Below, piece by piece: positions 36,645 to 46,100 of a stretch of DNA of 64,000 nucleotides. Source of the stretch: Leptospirales bacterium (lineage in GTDB: Bacteria; Spirochaetota; Leptospiria; Leptospirales; Leptonemataceae). The notes beneath the pieces were generated by a model. It saw nothing but the letters and a program-made list of their open reading frames with translations. It made no database searches and was not told the origin of the DNA. Made by a program: the position numbers and the translations under genes. The first letter of the stretch is position 1. The number at the start of each line of letters is the position of its first letter. Location: positions 41,277-105,276 of the forward strand of contig JAEUSB010000003.1 in NCBI GenBank assembly GCA_016788865.1. The letters run 5' to 3'.

Positions 36645-38374
36645 TGTGCACTTAATATGTTCCAATCGAATTGATCTGAGAGCGATTCACACTTGTTTCG
36701 TAATACAATTCTGTCCCTGCGCTCCAATTGGCAGTATTCCCAGAGATGTTGAGCAAGGGCCGCGGAAGCATTGTCGAATGAAATGCCACGTCGCGGTAAA
36801 ACGTACACCCCGTGTTCCTGATGTCCGGAAATATTTTGGGTTACGTAGCTTCCAAATCCCGCAAGGTCGCTCGTTACAGATGGAACGCCACGCACCACGC
36901 ATTCGAGCGGAGTGTAGCCCCATGGTTCGTAGTAGCTTGGGAAAATGCCCATGTGGCAACCGCGCGTGAATTGTTCATAATCCATGCCAAAGAGCGGATT
37001 GGTTTCTGTGATAAAGTCAGGATGGTAGATCACTTTAACCGGGTCTTCAGGCGCGTTAAATAGCCCCAGGAACCGCAGTTGCTTCAGCACATCGTCTCCT
37101 GCGTCGTCCACTATGTTGTGGGTGATTATAGGAGGCAGGCGTTTTGTCTTCCATGCGTGCATGGTCCGGCGCAGTCGCAACCACCAGTAGTCGTCCACAA
37201 GCGTTTCGAGGGGCGGCTTGTTGCCGGAAGAGGCCTCATAGAAAAGCCGCTCGCCAATCTGCTCCTGGATTCCTTCACAGACGCGGCGGATCTCTTCCAT
37301 CATGGCAAAGTTTGAAAGTACCCCTGGATTGATTGAATGTGTGGGCCGCCTGGTTACCAGGAACGCAACGATTGTCTTATCCGTTCCTTCGGCTTTCAGT
37401 TTTCTATTCAGGTGCGCCAGCGAATCGATCAATAGATCGTAGCCTTTGTTCCTGTATTCGTACCTGCCAGCAGAAAAGAAATAGAGGGTCTTGTCCAGGT
37501 CAAACGTGTAGCTGGGAAAGAAGTGACCAATGATAAATTGATTGATTCGCTCTTTGTAGGTCACGTGCAGATTCTGAAACTCATGCAACGCAACGGGTCT
37601 TTCAAAATTGATTCCATTGGGGGTCAGGTGATCTGGCTTTCGCTTGAGTAAGTGATCGCATTCGAGAGCCGTAATGTCACTTAACGTTGTGAAAATATCC
37701 GATTTCTGTGCGGCGGCGGCTTCAATGGCGCTACGCTGATGGATTCCGAATTTTCTTGCCTCCTCACCTGGATCTACAGCAGGCAAGTGTTCGAAGTACT
37801 TGTCATCTGCCTGAGCCAGGTACCTCCCGAGCAAGGTTGCATGTGTTGTGAAAACAGTGGAGATTTTGAGCTTCTTGCGTTTCACTTCTGGAATGGCACT
37901 GGCGGCCATCCATTCGTGAAAATGTGCAATGCTGCGAACTTCCGGCGTTTCTTTCAGGAAAGCCATGAGGAATTTTTCGACCATGAAGCCAAACAATAGA
38001 ACCTGATCGGTCAGATCATCCGGGTCGCTGGTTGATATGCTGTGCTTTTCCCAGAGGAAATACTTTATTTCCGCCACATGCTTTCTTGCCCCTTCGATAT
38101 CCAGGAGCACGACTCGGGGTCGACCGGGGATAAGCCAGGTGCCGGTAACGGCCTCAAAGCCATCGCGTCCCAGGGCATTGCAAACCGCGCTGTGAATTGG
38201 CGACGGATTTGCTTCAAATTCAAGGGCGGCCGTCTCTCGATTCAGCGGTCCGACGAGAGTATATTGATCCCCCAGCCGGCGCACAATGCTCGGTGCCTTA
38301 CTACGGATTACGGTATAGATACCACCCAGCTGCTGGCAAACTTCCCAGGCGATCTCAACGAGGTGAAAAGCCAC
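36599..38374 (-). CDS. Glycogen synthase, GT3 (eukaryote-type)
   Basis: This 591-residue protein is a family GT3 glycogen synthase, the type known from fungi and animals, rather than the bacterial GT5 GlgA. It opens with VEIAWEVCQQLGGIYTVIRSKAP, the GT3 N-terminal signature, and has the C-terminal E-x7-E catalytic motif in YYEPWGYTPLECVVRGVPS. GT3 enzymes use UDP-glucose (GlgA uses ADP-glucose) to extend alpha-1,4-glucan in the cytoplasm. The C-terminal regulatory tail of the eukaryotic enzymes is absent. No other glycogen gene is nearby. Confidence 0.88.
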   Translation of the reverse strand: MAFHLVEIAWEVCQQLGGIYTVIRSKAPSIVRRLGDQYTLVGPLNRETAALEFEANPSPIHSAVCNALGRDGFEAVTGTWLIPGRPRVVLLDIEGARKHVAEIKYFLWEKHSISTSDPDDLTDQVLLFGFMVEKFLMAFLKETPEVRSIAHFHEWMAASAIPEVKRKKLKISTVFTTHATLLGRYLAQADDKYFEHLPAVDPGEEARKFGIHQRSAIEAAAAQKSDIFTTLSDITALECDHLLKRKPDHLTPNGINFERPVALHEFQNLHVTYKERINQFIIGHFFPSYTFDLDKTLYFFSAGRYEYRNKGYDLLIDSLAHLNRKLKAEGTDKTIVAFLVTRRPTHSINPGVLSNFAMMEEIRRVCEGIQEQIGERLFYEASSGNKPPLETLVDDYWWLRLRRTMHAWKTKRLPPIITHNIVDDAGDDVLKQLRFLGLFNAPEDPVKVIYHPDFITETNPLFGMDYEQFTRGCHMGIFPSYYEPWGYTPLECVVRGVPSVTSDLAGFGSYVTQNISGHQEHGVYVLPRRGISFDNASAALAQHLWEYCQLERRDRIVLRNKCESLSDQFDWNILSAHYFKAYEDALSRLPS

Positions 38375-38469
38375 GTCAGGAAAAAATCGCCTGAAAATCG
38401 GTCGTCAACCAATTTATAGAATCCATCTAAGTGGATTGCCAGCCAGGGTGGCTGTGTCAGGCTTCGCTC

Positions 38470-38898
38470 ATGGCCGGTAGCCTTGTAGACTTTTTGCAGA
38501 CCGTTGCCTCAAAACAATTCCAGCAAGGGGATGTTATCTTCCGCGAAGGCGACCAGCCGGACGATACAATGTATTTTGTCTTCGGCGGGGAAGTGGGGAT
38601 TTTCAAAAATCGCCCGGAAGGCGAGCGCAAGATCAATCACCTGGTCCCCGGAATGTTTTTTGGTGAAATGGCCCTGGTCAATAGCAGACCCAGACTGGCG
38701 ACTGCCCGAGTGCTGACCTCTACAGCTCGGCTCGCAATGATCAATAAAGACATTTTGCTGAAGCTGGCGGGTCGGCGTCCGCAGTTTTTGTTTAATCTCC
38801 TTAAGTATTCCGTCAGTCGTCTCCTCGCAGGGGAAGATAAGTTACAACGATTGAAAGAGGAATATCAAACCATCAAGCGTCAGCGAGGGATTCCCTAG
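38470..38898 (+). CDS. Cyclic-nucleotide-binding domain protein (copy 1)
   Basis: A 142-residue protein from the ATG at 38470, consisting of a single cNMP-binding domain of CRP/PKA type. The phosphate-binding cassette reads FFGEMALVNSRPRLATARV and includes the Glu and Arg that contact the cyclic nucleotide. There is no DNA-binding domain, only about 30 helical residues at the end (RLKEEYQTIKRQ). It is likely a small cAMP/cGMP-sensing partner. The next gene, a paralogue, overlaps its stop by one base. Confidence 0.8.
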   Translation: MAGSLVDFLQTVASKQFQQGDVIFREGDQPDDTMYFVFGGEVGIFKNRPEGERKINHLVPGMFFGEMALVNSRPRLATARVLTSTARLAMINKDILLKLAGRRPQFLFNLLKYSVSRLLAGEDKLQRLKEEYQTIKRQRGIP

Positions 38899-39314
38899 TG
38901 TCGCTCAACATATTTGAGTACGTCAACAACCTGGCCGTTGATATGCACAAGGATGGAGATGTTATTTTTGCTCAGAACGATGAATCAAACGGGCGCATGT
39001 ATTTTGTGGCGGAAGGGGAACTTGCCGTTATTCGCGAGATTGACGGAGAACCGCATGAATTGAACCGGCTGCGCGAAGGTGCGTTTTTTGGCGAGATGGC
39101 AATCATTAACCGGAGCAAGCGAACTGCGACAGTAAGGGTTGTTTCACGGAAAGCCAAGCTGGGCTATCTTGATGAAGAGATCTTCATGCGGATTGGCAAA
39201 GCAAATCCGATTTTTCTGTATTCACTTCTGAAGCTAGTTATTCAACGAATTGGCGCGGTTGAGGACCAAATTGAAGAAGTCGCTCGCGACGTTGCAAAGC
39301 TCAAAAACGGCTAG
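38898..39314 (+). CDS. Cyclic-nucleotide-binding domain protein (copy 2)
   Basis: A 138-residue stand-alone cNMP-binding domain with the cassette FFGEMAIINRSKRTATV, followed by a C-terminal helix (QIEEVARDVAKL). It starts at GTG, overlapping the TAG of copy 1 by one base, so the two are translated together and may work as a heterodimer. No output domain is attached. The next gene, a Bfd-like iron-sulfur protein, begins inside its 3' end. Confidence 0.8.
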   Translation: MSLNIFEYVNNLAVDMHKDGDVIFAQNDESNGRMYFVAEGELAVIREIDGEPHELNRLREGAFFGEMAIINRSKRTATVRVVSRKAKLGYLDEEIFMRIGKANPIFLYSLLKLVIQRIGAVEDQIEEVARDVAKLKNG

Positions 39315-39519
39315 CTCTGACGTTATTTGCCGTTGCTCGGGTCTTATTAAGAGCGAGCTGCATGAACTTGTGCAAAAACGTTTTTCTCTGGAAAGAATTA
39401 CGGAAAGAACCGGGGCAACCCATGGTTGCTCAACCTGCGCGAACGAACTGCGTCGCGAATACGGTGAGGCCCGGCTTGTGATCGATTGCGAACGCAAAGG
39501 CCAGTATCGGTTGCTTTAG
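39271..39519 (+). CDS. Bfd-like [2Fe-2S]-binding small protein
   Basis: A protein of about 82 residues with the four-cysteine pattern of BFD-type [2Fe-2S] domains: CRC near residue 29 and HGCSTC about 32 residues later, in the spacing C-x-C-x31-C-x2-C. The exact start is not certain. A TTG at 39271 has a GAGG site seven bases upstream; other TTG codons lie at 39250 and 39292. It overlaps the end of the second cNMP-binding gene. Related domains occur in bacterioferritin-associated ferredoxin and in nitrite reductase and NifU proteins. A role in iron release or electron transfer is possible. Confidence 0.65.
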   Translation: MKKSLATLQSSKTASSDVICRCSGLIKSELHELVQKRFSLERITERTGATHGCSTCANELRREYGEARLVIDCERKGQYRLL

Positions 39520-39529
39520 TTAAGAATTG

Positions 39530-39603
39530 TGGGCCCACCTGGACTTGAACCAGGGACCAAGAGATTATGAGTCTCCTGCTCTAACCGACTGAGCTATAGG
39601 CCC
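39530..39603 (-). tRNA. ileX: tRNA-Ile (CAU anticodon, modified to lysidine)
   Basis: The 74-base sequence folds into a cloverleaf: a 7-bp acceptor stem (GGGCCTA with TGGGCCC, one G-T pair), a D arm with AGCTCAG, an anticodon stem-loop GGAGA-CTCATAA-TCTCT, and a T arm with GGTTCAAGTCC. The anticodon CAU could be Met or Ile2. The T arm and variable loop (TTGGTC, CTGGTTCAAGTCCAGG) match the Ile2 type, which TilS modifies to read AUA. CCA is not encoded. Confidence 0.88.
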
Positions 39604-39636
39604 GTTGAAACCAGTGCACCCGAAGGCACGCCCGAA

Positions 39637-40497
39637 TCAATCATTTCCCTGGTCGCAGGTGTTCGTCTCCGCAAGAACGGGAAAGTGATCGGAATAGGCA
39701 GGGTCGGGCTTCTTGCCGACCATCATGGCAGGCAATCTGACAATTCTAGCCTGCGCATTCATTCTACACTTCCCTGGCTTCATGTAGGCCCCATCGATAC
39801 AGATCCATTTCGATTTTTCCAGAAAGCTGGCGCAGGCGGTCCGCTCAATAAGATCCATCAAACCAATAGAGCCCAGGCTCTGTCGCGCCGGTTCCGACGG
39901 TTCTTCATTGAAGTCTCCCAGCAGAATGTACGGAGGTTTGAGGGTCTTTGCGTGTGCGGCATTGCTGAGGCGTCTGGCTTGAGTCCGGCTACCCAGTTTC
40001 GATTTCCAGTGGGTGAAGGCAAAATCCGTCCCGCGATATGAACCCACAATGTAGCCCCGACCCGGCCCGGAATTTCGCACATTAGAGAGTTCCTTTCGGG
40101 ATAGAATGCCAACGTCAATTCCGCGCGCGTCTTCGCGCTCAATCAAATAAGCATAGCGATATCCGGCAGCCTGACCGAGCCGCTTGAGCACGGTCATGTT
40201 TTCAACTTCCGCCAGGCCAACAATGTCAGCGTCTAATTCGGTTAGAATGGATGCCAGAGCCTCGATTCTGGTTGAAAGTCTTTCTTCCGTCCAATGGAAT
40301 TTGCCCGTGGGAGTAAACTCCTCATCCTGCTTTAGCGGGTCGTCGACTGTGTCGAAAAGATTGTAAACATTCCAGAATGCTACCGTTATACGATCAGACC
40401 CGGGATCAGGCCGGGCCTCTTCAGTAAAGGTCAGGTAAAGCAGGCAAACCAGGGTCAGGAGGGCGAACCGGAATCCTCGTGCAGGCGCTCCGGGCAA
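39637..40497 (-). CDS. Secreted endonuclease/exonuclease/phosphatase-family protein
   Basis: A 286-residue exported protein of the EEP (DNase I-like) superfamily. The TTG at 40497 is preferred as start, because GAGGAG lies seven bases upstream and it comes just after the murA stop; it gives a signal peptide with hydrophobic core FALLTLVCLLYLTF. The active-site residues are visible: FWNVYNLFD (Asn), GLAEVEN (metal-binding Glu), LLGDFNEEP (Asp/Asn) and SDHFP (Asp/His). Possible substrates are nucleic acids or phospholipids. It is co-transcribed behind murA, which may be incidental. Confidence 0.82.
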   Translation of the reverse strand: MPGAPARGFRFALLTLVCLLYLTFTEEARPDPGSDRITVAFWNVYNLFDTVDDPLKQDEEFTPTGKFHWTEERLSTRIEALASILTELDADIVGLAEVENMTVLKRLGQAAGYRYAYLIEREDARGIDVGILSRKELSNVRNSGPGRGYIVGSYRGTDFAFTHWKSKLGSRTQARRLSNAAHAKTLKPPYILLGDFNEEPSEPARQSLGSIGLMDLIERTACASFLEKSKWICIDGAYMKPGKCRMNAQARIVRLPAMMVGKKPDPAYSDHFPVLAETNTCDQGND

Positions 40498-40501
40498 TGC
40501 G

Positions 40502-41791
40502 CTACTCCTCAACGCGATCAATCTGAGCGCCCAACGCTCGTAAGCGTTCGTCGATGCGAGTGAAGCCGCGATCGATCTGGATTACGTTCTGAATTTCCGA
40601 TTCTCCCTGCGCGCACAGCGCTGCAATCAGCATGGCCATGCCGGCGCGAATATCAGGGCTCGAAATTCTGGACGCACTGAGCGGCGATGGTCCAATAATC
40701 ACAGCACGATGTGGATCACAAAGCACAATCCTGGCACCCATAGAAATTAGACGGTCTGTGAAGAACAGACGCGATTCAAACATCTTCTCGTGAATGAGCA
40801 TGGTACCTTTACATTGCGATGCCGTTACAAGAGCGACTGACGTCATGTCGGATGGGAATCCGGGCCATGGTGCGTCGTCAATTCGGGGGACAGCACCACC
40901 AAGATCCGAGACAATTTCCATGCTCTGATCTGCGGGAACACGCAATGCATCCCCTTCGGGGCGTGTCTCAATTCCAAGTCTCGAGAAGATCAAGCGAATC
41001 ATGCGAAGATTTTCCAGATCCGCATCTTCAATCAAGAGTTCACCCCTCGTCACAGCGGCACAGGCAATAAAACTTCCTACCTCAAGGTAGTCTGGCCCGA
41101 TTCGGTGGGTAACTCCAGTCAATGACGTAACACCCTGGATCCGCAGGATATTTGATCCTATCCCCTCGATTTTTGCACCCATGGACACGAGCATGCGACA
41201 CAGGCCCTGCACGTGTGGTTCGCTGGCCGCATGTCGAATGATGGTTTCGCCTTCCGCAAGAACTGCCGCGCAAACTGCGTTTTCCGTTCCTGTGACGCTG
41301 GCCTCATCGAGCAAGATATCAGCCCCCTTCAAACGATCGGCTGTGAGTTCGTAGCCATCGGGGAATGCTTTGACACGCGCACCCAGTGCCTCGAGCGCCA
41401 GGATATGCGTATCAAGGCGCCGGCGCCCAATTCGATCTCCGCCTGGTCTGGGTAGAAACACTCGGCCAGTGCGTGCAAGCAGGGGGCCGGCCAGAGTGAC
41501 AGAGCCACGCAGTTTGGTAGATAGGTCAACCGGTAGATCGCTTGCCGGGTTGGATGGGGTAGTAATGCGAACGGAGCTTTCCGGCCCAGAAGCAAAAACC
41601 TCCTGGACGTTACAGCCCAGGTTCTTCAGTATGTCAGCCATCAAGCGCACGTCTTCAATGTCTGGAATGTTGGTAAGAACTACGGGCTGCTCTGTTAAGA
41701 TAGAAGCGGCCAGAAGTGGCAGGGCTTCGTTTTTATTTCCCTGGGGACGGATTGTACCTGAGAGCGGAAGACCGCCGCGGACGCGAAACAT
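40502..41791 (-). CDS. murA: UDP-N-acetylglucosamine 1-carboxyvinyltransferase
   Basis: MurA transfers enolpyruvate from PEP to UDP-GlcNAc, the first committed step of peptidoglycan synthesis. The 429 residues (from ATG 41791) contain NKNEALP near the N-terminus with the catalytic Lys/Asn, and the flexible loop reads [12 protein letters not shown]. In most bacteria this loop has Cys (PGGCAIG, Cys115), the target of fosfomycin. Here it is Asp, as in Mycobacterium and Chlamydia, which gives natural resistance. This fits the known use of fosfomycin in selective media for leptospires. Confidence 0.93.
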   Translation of the reverse strand: MFRVRGGLPLSGTIRPQGNKNEALPLLAASILTEQPVVLTNIPDIEDVRLMADILKNLGCNVQEVFASGPESSVRITTPSNPASDLPVDLSTKLRGSVTLAGPLLARTGRVFLPRPGGDRIGRRRLDTHILALEALGARVKAFPDGYELTADRLKGADILLDEASVTGTENAVCAAVLAEGETIIRHAASEPHVQGLCRMLVSMGAKIEGIGSNILRIQGVTSLTGVTHRIGPDYLEVGSFIACAAVTRGELLIEDADLENLRMIRLIFSRLGIETRPEGDALRVPADQSMEIVSDLGGAVPRIDDAPWPGFPSDMTSVALVTASQCKGTMLIHEKMFESRLFFTDRLISMGARIVLCDPHRAVIIGPSPLSASRISSPDIRAGMAMLIAALCAQGESEIQNVIQIDRGFTRIDERLRALGAQIDRVEE

Positions 41792-41869
41792 TGAGGATTG
41801 CACAATCAAGCGTTGTTTTGAATGGGGCGCGCGTCAAGGGGAATCCCATTTCTTAAGGTTTGCACCAGG

Positions 41870-42817
41870 ATGAAGGGAGTCATTGTCTGGTTCAGGGATC
41901 ACTGGCTTGCAAAGATTCTCTGTCTCTTTGCGGCCCTGCTCCTGGCCGTCTATGTGGATAACCTCAAAATCGGCACCGTGGCCTTGAACCTGCCCGTCGT
42001 TTATCGAAATAAACCTGAGACATTATCCTTTGTGAATGATCCGCCGCGATTCATGGAAATCAAATTTCGCGGAGACAAAGAGAAGTTGAATTTCCCAACC
42101 ACCAAACTCCGCGTCGAAGTCGATCTCAAAGATGCTTCTGATCAACGCCGGAACTATCCGGTTTTCATTGATTCCAGGCTATTTCCGCAAACCGTGGAAT
42201 TGCTGGACGCGCCTACGCAGGTTGCGCTTCGATTTGAGAAGTCAACGCAGAAGTTAATTCTCCTCAGGGTGACAACCACGGGCAATCCAAAGACCGGGTT
42301 CAAAAAGGGACGCGTCATACTCTCGCCGGATCGGATTCGTTTGTTGGGATCACAAGAACGGCTTTCCAGTATTCGCGAAATTGTTCTGCCTCCCATAGAT
42401 ATCGGCGGTGCTTCCGAAAACGTTATTCGCACTGTTGTAGCAAGGGAACCGGAGAGCGTTCAGTTTCTGAGCCCTCCTGAGATAGAAGTAACCGTTGTCA
42501 TACTGGCCAACCAGGAGCAGAATCAGAAGACGGTCGACGTCCCCATTCAGATGAGGAACGTCGTTGCGAATGTCGTGCCAACCATCGGAGTGAAATCCGT
42601 ACACATTCTTGTGCAGGGGGATGCTGATAGCCTTGGCGACGTGGATTCCCATGACATAGATGCTTTTCTGGACTTAGCCGGACTTGAAATCACGGGAGAT
42701 GTAGACAACCTGACTTTCGAAATTCCTGTTAAAGCGCACATTAAGAATAATCCCAAAGTAACAGTCGTCTCTCTCGATCCGGAGTTTGTTTCTGTGAAGT
42801 TCGAAAAGAAAAAGTGA
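41870..42817 (+). CDS. YbbR-domain membrane-anchored protein
   Basis: A 315-residue protein from the ATG at 41870: an N-terminal membrane helix (about residues 12-30, [17 protein letters not shown]), then a periplasmic region of three or four YbbR repeats, each a beta-rich unit of about 80 residues (LPVVYRN..., PVFIDSRL..., VDVPIQMRN..., FEIPVKAH...). YbbR proteins often regulate the diadenylate cyclase CdaA and sit next to it. No cdaA gene is in this window, although the start region diverges from murA. It reaches thiD after 34 bp and may be co-transcribed with it. Confidence 0.82.
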   Translation: MKGVIVWFRDHWLAKILCLFAALLLAVYVDNLKIGTVALNLPVVYRNKPETLSFVNDPPRFMEIKFRGDKEKLNFPTTKLRVEVDLKDASDQRRNYPVFIDSRLFPQTVELLDAPTQVALRFEKSTQKLILLRVTTTGNPKTGFKKGRVILSPDRIRLLGSQERLSSIREIVLPPIDIGGASENVIRTVVAREPESVQFLSPPEIEVTVVILANQEQNQKTVDVPIQMRNVVANVVPTIGVKSVHILVQGDADSLGDVDSHDIDAFLDLAGLEITGDVDNLTFEIPVKAHIKNNPKVTVVSLDPEFVSVKFEKKK

Positions 42818-42851
42818 CGAAATAGAAGACCATGTTGTATTCTCTGGATAT

Positions 42852-43646
42852 ATGCACCCCGTAGTCCTCACCATTGCCGGCTCTGATTCAGGAGGTGGAG
42901 CGGGAATCCAGGCGGATCTCAAGACCTTTCAGGCTCTCGGATGTTTTGGAACCTCGGCCATTACCGCCATTACCTGTCAGAACACGCTGGGCGTTTCTGC
43001 CGTGCACGGTGTGCCCCCTGAAATCGTCCAGGGGCAGATTAAAGCTGTGCTTGATGATTTTCCGGTTCGTGCGATTAAAACAGGAATGCTATTTTCGGCG
43101 GCCCTGATTGACACAATCGAGGCGGCCATTCCTCTTCGCGATTACATCGCGCTCGTGGTCGATCCTGTCATGGTTGCGTCCACTGGCGCTCGACTATTGG
43201 CCTCTGACGCAGAATCAGCTTTGAAACGCTTTTTGAAACGAGCGACCCTGATCACTCCCAATCTTCCAGAAGCGGAGGTTTTGCTGGGTCGCCAGATTTT
43301 CACGTTGAGTGACATGGAACAGGCGGCGATGGATCTCTTCGCGCAAACGCAGACTGCGGTGCTATTGAAAGGTGGCCACCGTGCCGAGCACGGCAAGATG
43401 GTGTTGGATGTTTTCTTCGATGGGACCCATATTGAGATCCTTGAGGCACCACTTATGGATGCGCGTCATACGCACGGAACGGGTTGTACCCTATCCGCTG
43501 GAATCGCTGCGGGCCTTGCACACGGCATGGGCTTGTTGGAATCTGTGAAACTGTCCAAGGAGTTCTTGATTGGTGCGATTGCAAATGCTCCCGGTCTGGG
43601 TGGTGGAACAGGGCCTCTCAATCATCTCTGGAAAATGGGCAAATAG
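42852..43646 (+). CDS. thiD: Hydroxymethylpyrimidine/phosphomethylpyrimidine kinase
   Basis: ThiD phosphorylates HMP and HMP-P in the pyrimidine branch of thiamine synthesis. The 264 residues show [15 protein letters not shown] (11-25), [15 protein letters not shown], and the anion-hole/catalytic segment [13 protein letters not shown] near residue 215, with the catalytic Cys present. Length and order match the family. The product thiamine diphosphate is also the cofactor of the split transketolase in this window, though the genes are far apart. Confidence 0.95.
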   Translation: MHPVVLTIAGSDSGGGAGIQADLKTFQALGCFGTSAITAITCQNTLGVSAVHGVPPEIVQGQIKAVLDDFPVRAIKTGMLFSAALIDTIEAAIPLRDYIALVVDPVMVASTGARLLASDAESALKRFLKRATLITPNLPEAEVLLGRQIFTLSDMEQAAMDLFAQTQTAVLLKGGHRAEHGKMVLDVFFDGTHIEILEAPLMDARHTHGTGCTLSAGIAAGLAHGMGLLESVKLSKEFLIGAIANAPGLGGGTGPLNHLWKMGK

Positions 43647-43708
43647 TCCCCAGGAAATATTTTTACTTTTGACATACATTGATTCATCGCTTCCTATAGC
43701 CTGGCACA

Positions 43709-44932
43709 ATGAGAATCGCCGCCGACTACATCGGGTTCGACAATCTAAATGATCTGAATCTGTTTCTGATCGACCAGGGCTTGCAGGGTGGATTCTTTCT
43801 GGCAGAACCCATCAAGGATAAGGCCGGCAATATTCTCATCAAAGAGAAGATCCTGGTTAAAGATAGTTCGCTGAAGCGCCTGGAAAGCATGGATGGGAAC
43901 TATGAGACCGATTTCAGAGTTCTCTTAACTCCGGATTTATTAAAGCAACTTCGCACATACATGACGCGATACATAACCGGACTTCTGAAGAAGTCTGATT
44001 TTGCATTCATCGCGCATTTATTTCAGAACACAAGGTTGAATTATCATCTCTACATCCAGAATGCATTCAATACTGATATCTTGCTTCTTACTTTTTATAA
44101 GCAACTTACAGACAATCGGGAATTCTTTGATCACATCGCGCATGTTGCAATGCTTTCGATGGGCATTATTGTGCAAAAGGGATTCGGGATCCCCAGGCTC
44201 CATCGCTACGCATTCCTTTGCGGCCTGCTTGCAGATACACCGCTTGCAACTTCAGACGAGTGGCGGACGCCCCTGCCGGAAAAACGTCGATTAGAAATCG
44301 CGAATGCAGCTTGTAAGTTTGCTGCCAGGCTTGGAATTCCGCGCGAGGTTGGGGATGCCCTTCAGGACTATCCACTCCAGGTAAGCAAACCTGAGAAAGA
44401 CGACACTCCAATTGCGATTGTGGAAGCTTCCGCGACGCCAGAAAACGAGGAAGTCGAAAAAGCACCTGAGGCTGCCGGCGAAACAGACGGGACAACCGTG
44501 CGCATTCTGACCCAGGTGCTGCGCCTTGCCATCTACATCCAGGAATTGTCCAATCATATCGAGGATCCAAAGACCTTCACAGAGAAGGTGGTCTCGATGG
44601 TGGCGTATAACGGTGCCAGGGGCTATTTTCATCCGGATCTGGTTGAGCTCATCATTGAACGATTTAAGGAGTTTGAGCAGGTTGCGCGGCGTATGATGGT
44701 AGTTGCAAAAGTTGAATCCAATTGCATCCATCCGCCCTCAGCGTGGGCATACCCCAAGCCGCGCGCCGCGCAGGTGCTTTGCCGCAATCGCGTGGATGGT
44801 TGTCCCAATCTGGTTTCTGGCTGGGATATTAACATTGTATCGCCATTGGAAGCATTTGGATGGATTGGTGCCACGCTCGATGCTGGCAGTTATCCAAAAT
44901 GTACACTTGAAGGCGGGCTGGAAAAGGACTAG
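43709..44932 (+). CDS. Protein with a degenerate HD-like region, function unknown
   Basis: A 407-residue cytoplasmic protein. The central part (about residues 130-190) looks like an HD/HD-GYP domain: DHIAHVAMLSMGI, then HRYAFLCGLLADTPL where LLHDIG would be expected. The HD pair is thus reduced to a single Asp, and the metal site is probably lost. A low-complexity acidic stretch (about 235-260) links to a helical C-terminal part. The last 50 residues contain a CRNRVDGCPN element. No enzymatic activity is expected; it may be a regulator. A TTGACA element lies 40 bp upstream. Confidence 0.65.
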   Translation: MRIAADYIGFDNLNDLNLFLIDQGLQGGFFLAEPIKDKAGNILIKEKILVKDSSLKRLESMDGNYETDFRVLLTPDLLKQLRTYMTRYITGLLKKSDFAFIAHLFQNTRLNYHLYIQNAFNTDILLLTFYKQLTDNREFFDHIAHVAMLSMGIIVQKGFGIPRLHRYAFLCGLLADTPLATSDEWRTPLPEKRRLEIANAACKFAARLGIPREVGDALQDYPLQVSKPEKDDTPIAIVEASATPENEEVEKAPEAAGETDGTTVRILTQVLRLAIYIQELSNHIEDPKTFTEKVVSMVAYNGARGYFHPDLVELIIERFKEFEQVARRMMVVAKVESNCIHPPSAWAYPKPRAAQVLCRNRVDGCPNLVSGWDINIVSPLEAFGWIGATLDAGSYPKCTLEGGLEKD

Positions 44933-46032
44933 GGTCCGCGTACGCAACGAACGTCACCGATCACTGCCGTTCTGTTGATTATTCCGGACGATCCGTCTGC
45001 AAAATCGACTGTGAAAGCGTCCAGCGGGCCCGCTACATCGATCGTCGATGTCCAATACGTTCCTGTCGGTGATCCGACGAAGGCTGTAGTGTCAATGACG
45101 GGGCTTGTCGCCTGGGTTGCGTCTACAATGCTGTTTAATTCGCGAATGCTCGGCAGGCGCCAATCTGAGAATCCGGCGTAATTCATTCCTTCACAGTAGC
45201 TGATTGCGTTTGCATGATCAATGTTTGCAGGTGATGGACCGGCACAATTAGAAGTATTATCTGCTACTCCGCCAGCCTTTAGGACACACTGCATCCAGCT
45301 CAAGCCTGTGGAGCTGTCGTTAACGATGTTTGATCCATTGACCGTTGCGACTGTAAACGAAGATGCGGGCGCTGCCGATGAGTTTCCTGCCACACAGCGG
45401 ACGTATGTGTTTGTGGCTATCGCGTTGGACTGACTCGCAAAGAATCCCTTGCGAAGATCCATTAGGAGAGAATTGGTCGGAGTGTTTGTGATGATCGTTG
45501 AAGTCCAGTAGTACGCATTTGCACCAATGGGGTGGTTGGGAAAGTTTTCGGTGTTCATGTTGGGTACGCTAACATCATAAACCGGTAACAGCGCCATCTC
45601 TCGCGCACTGGGCAAACGCCATTGTCGACCTGTGAAACTCAGATTATTGCAATAGTTGAGGGCCTGGGTGCGAGTCACCGTGGACGTCGCAGTTCCCGTG
45701 CAGGATGGCGGCGATTGTGGGTCTGAACACCTTAGCCAGAACAAGTCTTCGCGCACGTCCTGCGCGACGACACTCCCGGAATCAATAAGACGAAGCGAGT
45801 AGGGACCTGGTTGATTGATGTAGGCTCCATCCTGGCCGCTACCGGCACAGGACATTCGAGCGCCCACGGCATCATAGCACTGGGCTTGTTGTGTGTCTGG
45901 CCAGGTACTAACCCGGACGTAAAGAAGCGCGATCCAGGCATTGCAAGCAAGATCCTGCATAGAACAGTTTGCCGGATATTTGCAGCCCCCCACAAGAACG
46001 GCGAATAGCAGCGTAATTATTCGACCCGGCAT
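44929..46032 (-). CDS. Lipoprotein with two DUF1566 (Lcl C-terminal) domains
   Basis: A 367-residue surface-type protein that begins with a signal peptide and lipobox (LLFAVLVGGC). Two DUF1566 repeats follow, at about residues 125-215 and 245-365. Each has the hallmark pattern with DWRLPSIRELNS or QWRLPSAREMAL, YYWTST or TYWTST, and a final (Y/D)VRCV. DUF1566 is common in leptospiral outer-membrane lipoproteins, where it may bind host or environmental ligands. Its 3' end overlaps the converging HD-like gene by four bases. Confidence 0.85.
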   Translation of the reverse strand: MPGRIITLLFAVLVGGCKYPANCSMQDLACNAWIALLYVRVSTWPDTQQAQCYDAVGARMSCAGSGQDGAYINQPGPYSLRLIDSGSVVAQDVREDLFWLRCSDPQSPPSCTGTATSTVTRTQALNYCNNLSFTGRQWRLPSAREMALLPVYDVSVPNMNTENFPNHPIGANAYYWTSTIITNTPTNSLLMDLRKGFFASQSNAIATNTYVRCVAGNSSAAPASSFTVATVNGSNIVNDSSTGLSWMQCVLKAGGVADNTSNCAGPSPANIDHANAISYCEGMNYAGFSDWRLPSIRELNSIVDATQATSPVIDTTAFVGSPTGTYWTSTIDVAGPLDAFTVDFADGSSGIINRTAVIGDVRCVRGP

Positions 46033-46100
46033 CGCGAATCCAGGTTCGATTCAGGCACCCAGGCGAACAGCGAATTTCTCTACTGCTTGCGATTGCGAAA

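Noticed and set aside
39530..39603. Elongator tRNA-Met
   Set aside because: The anticodon is CAU, but the variable loop and T arm match tRNA-Ile2 rather than tRNA-Met.
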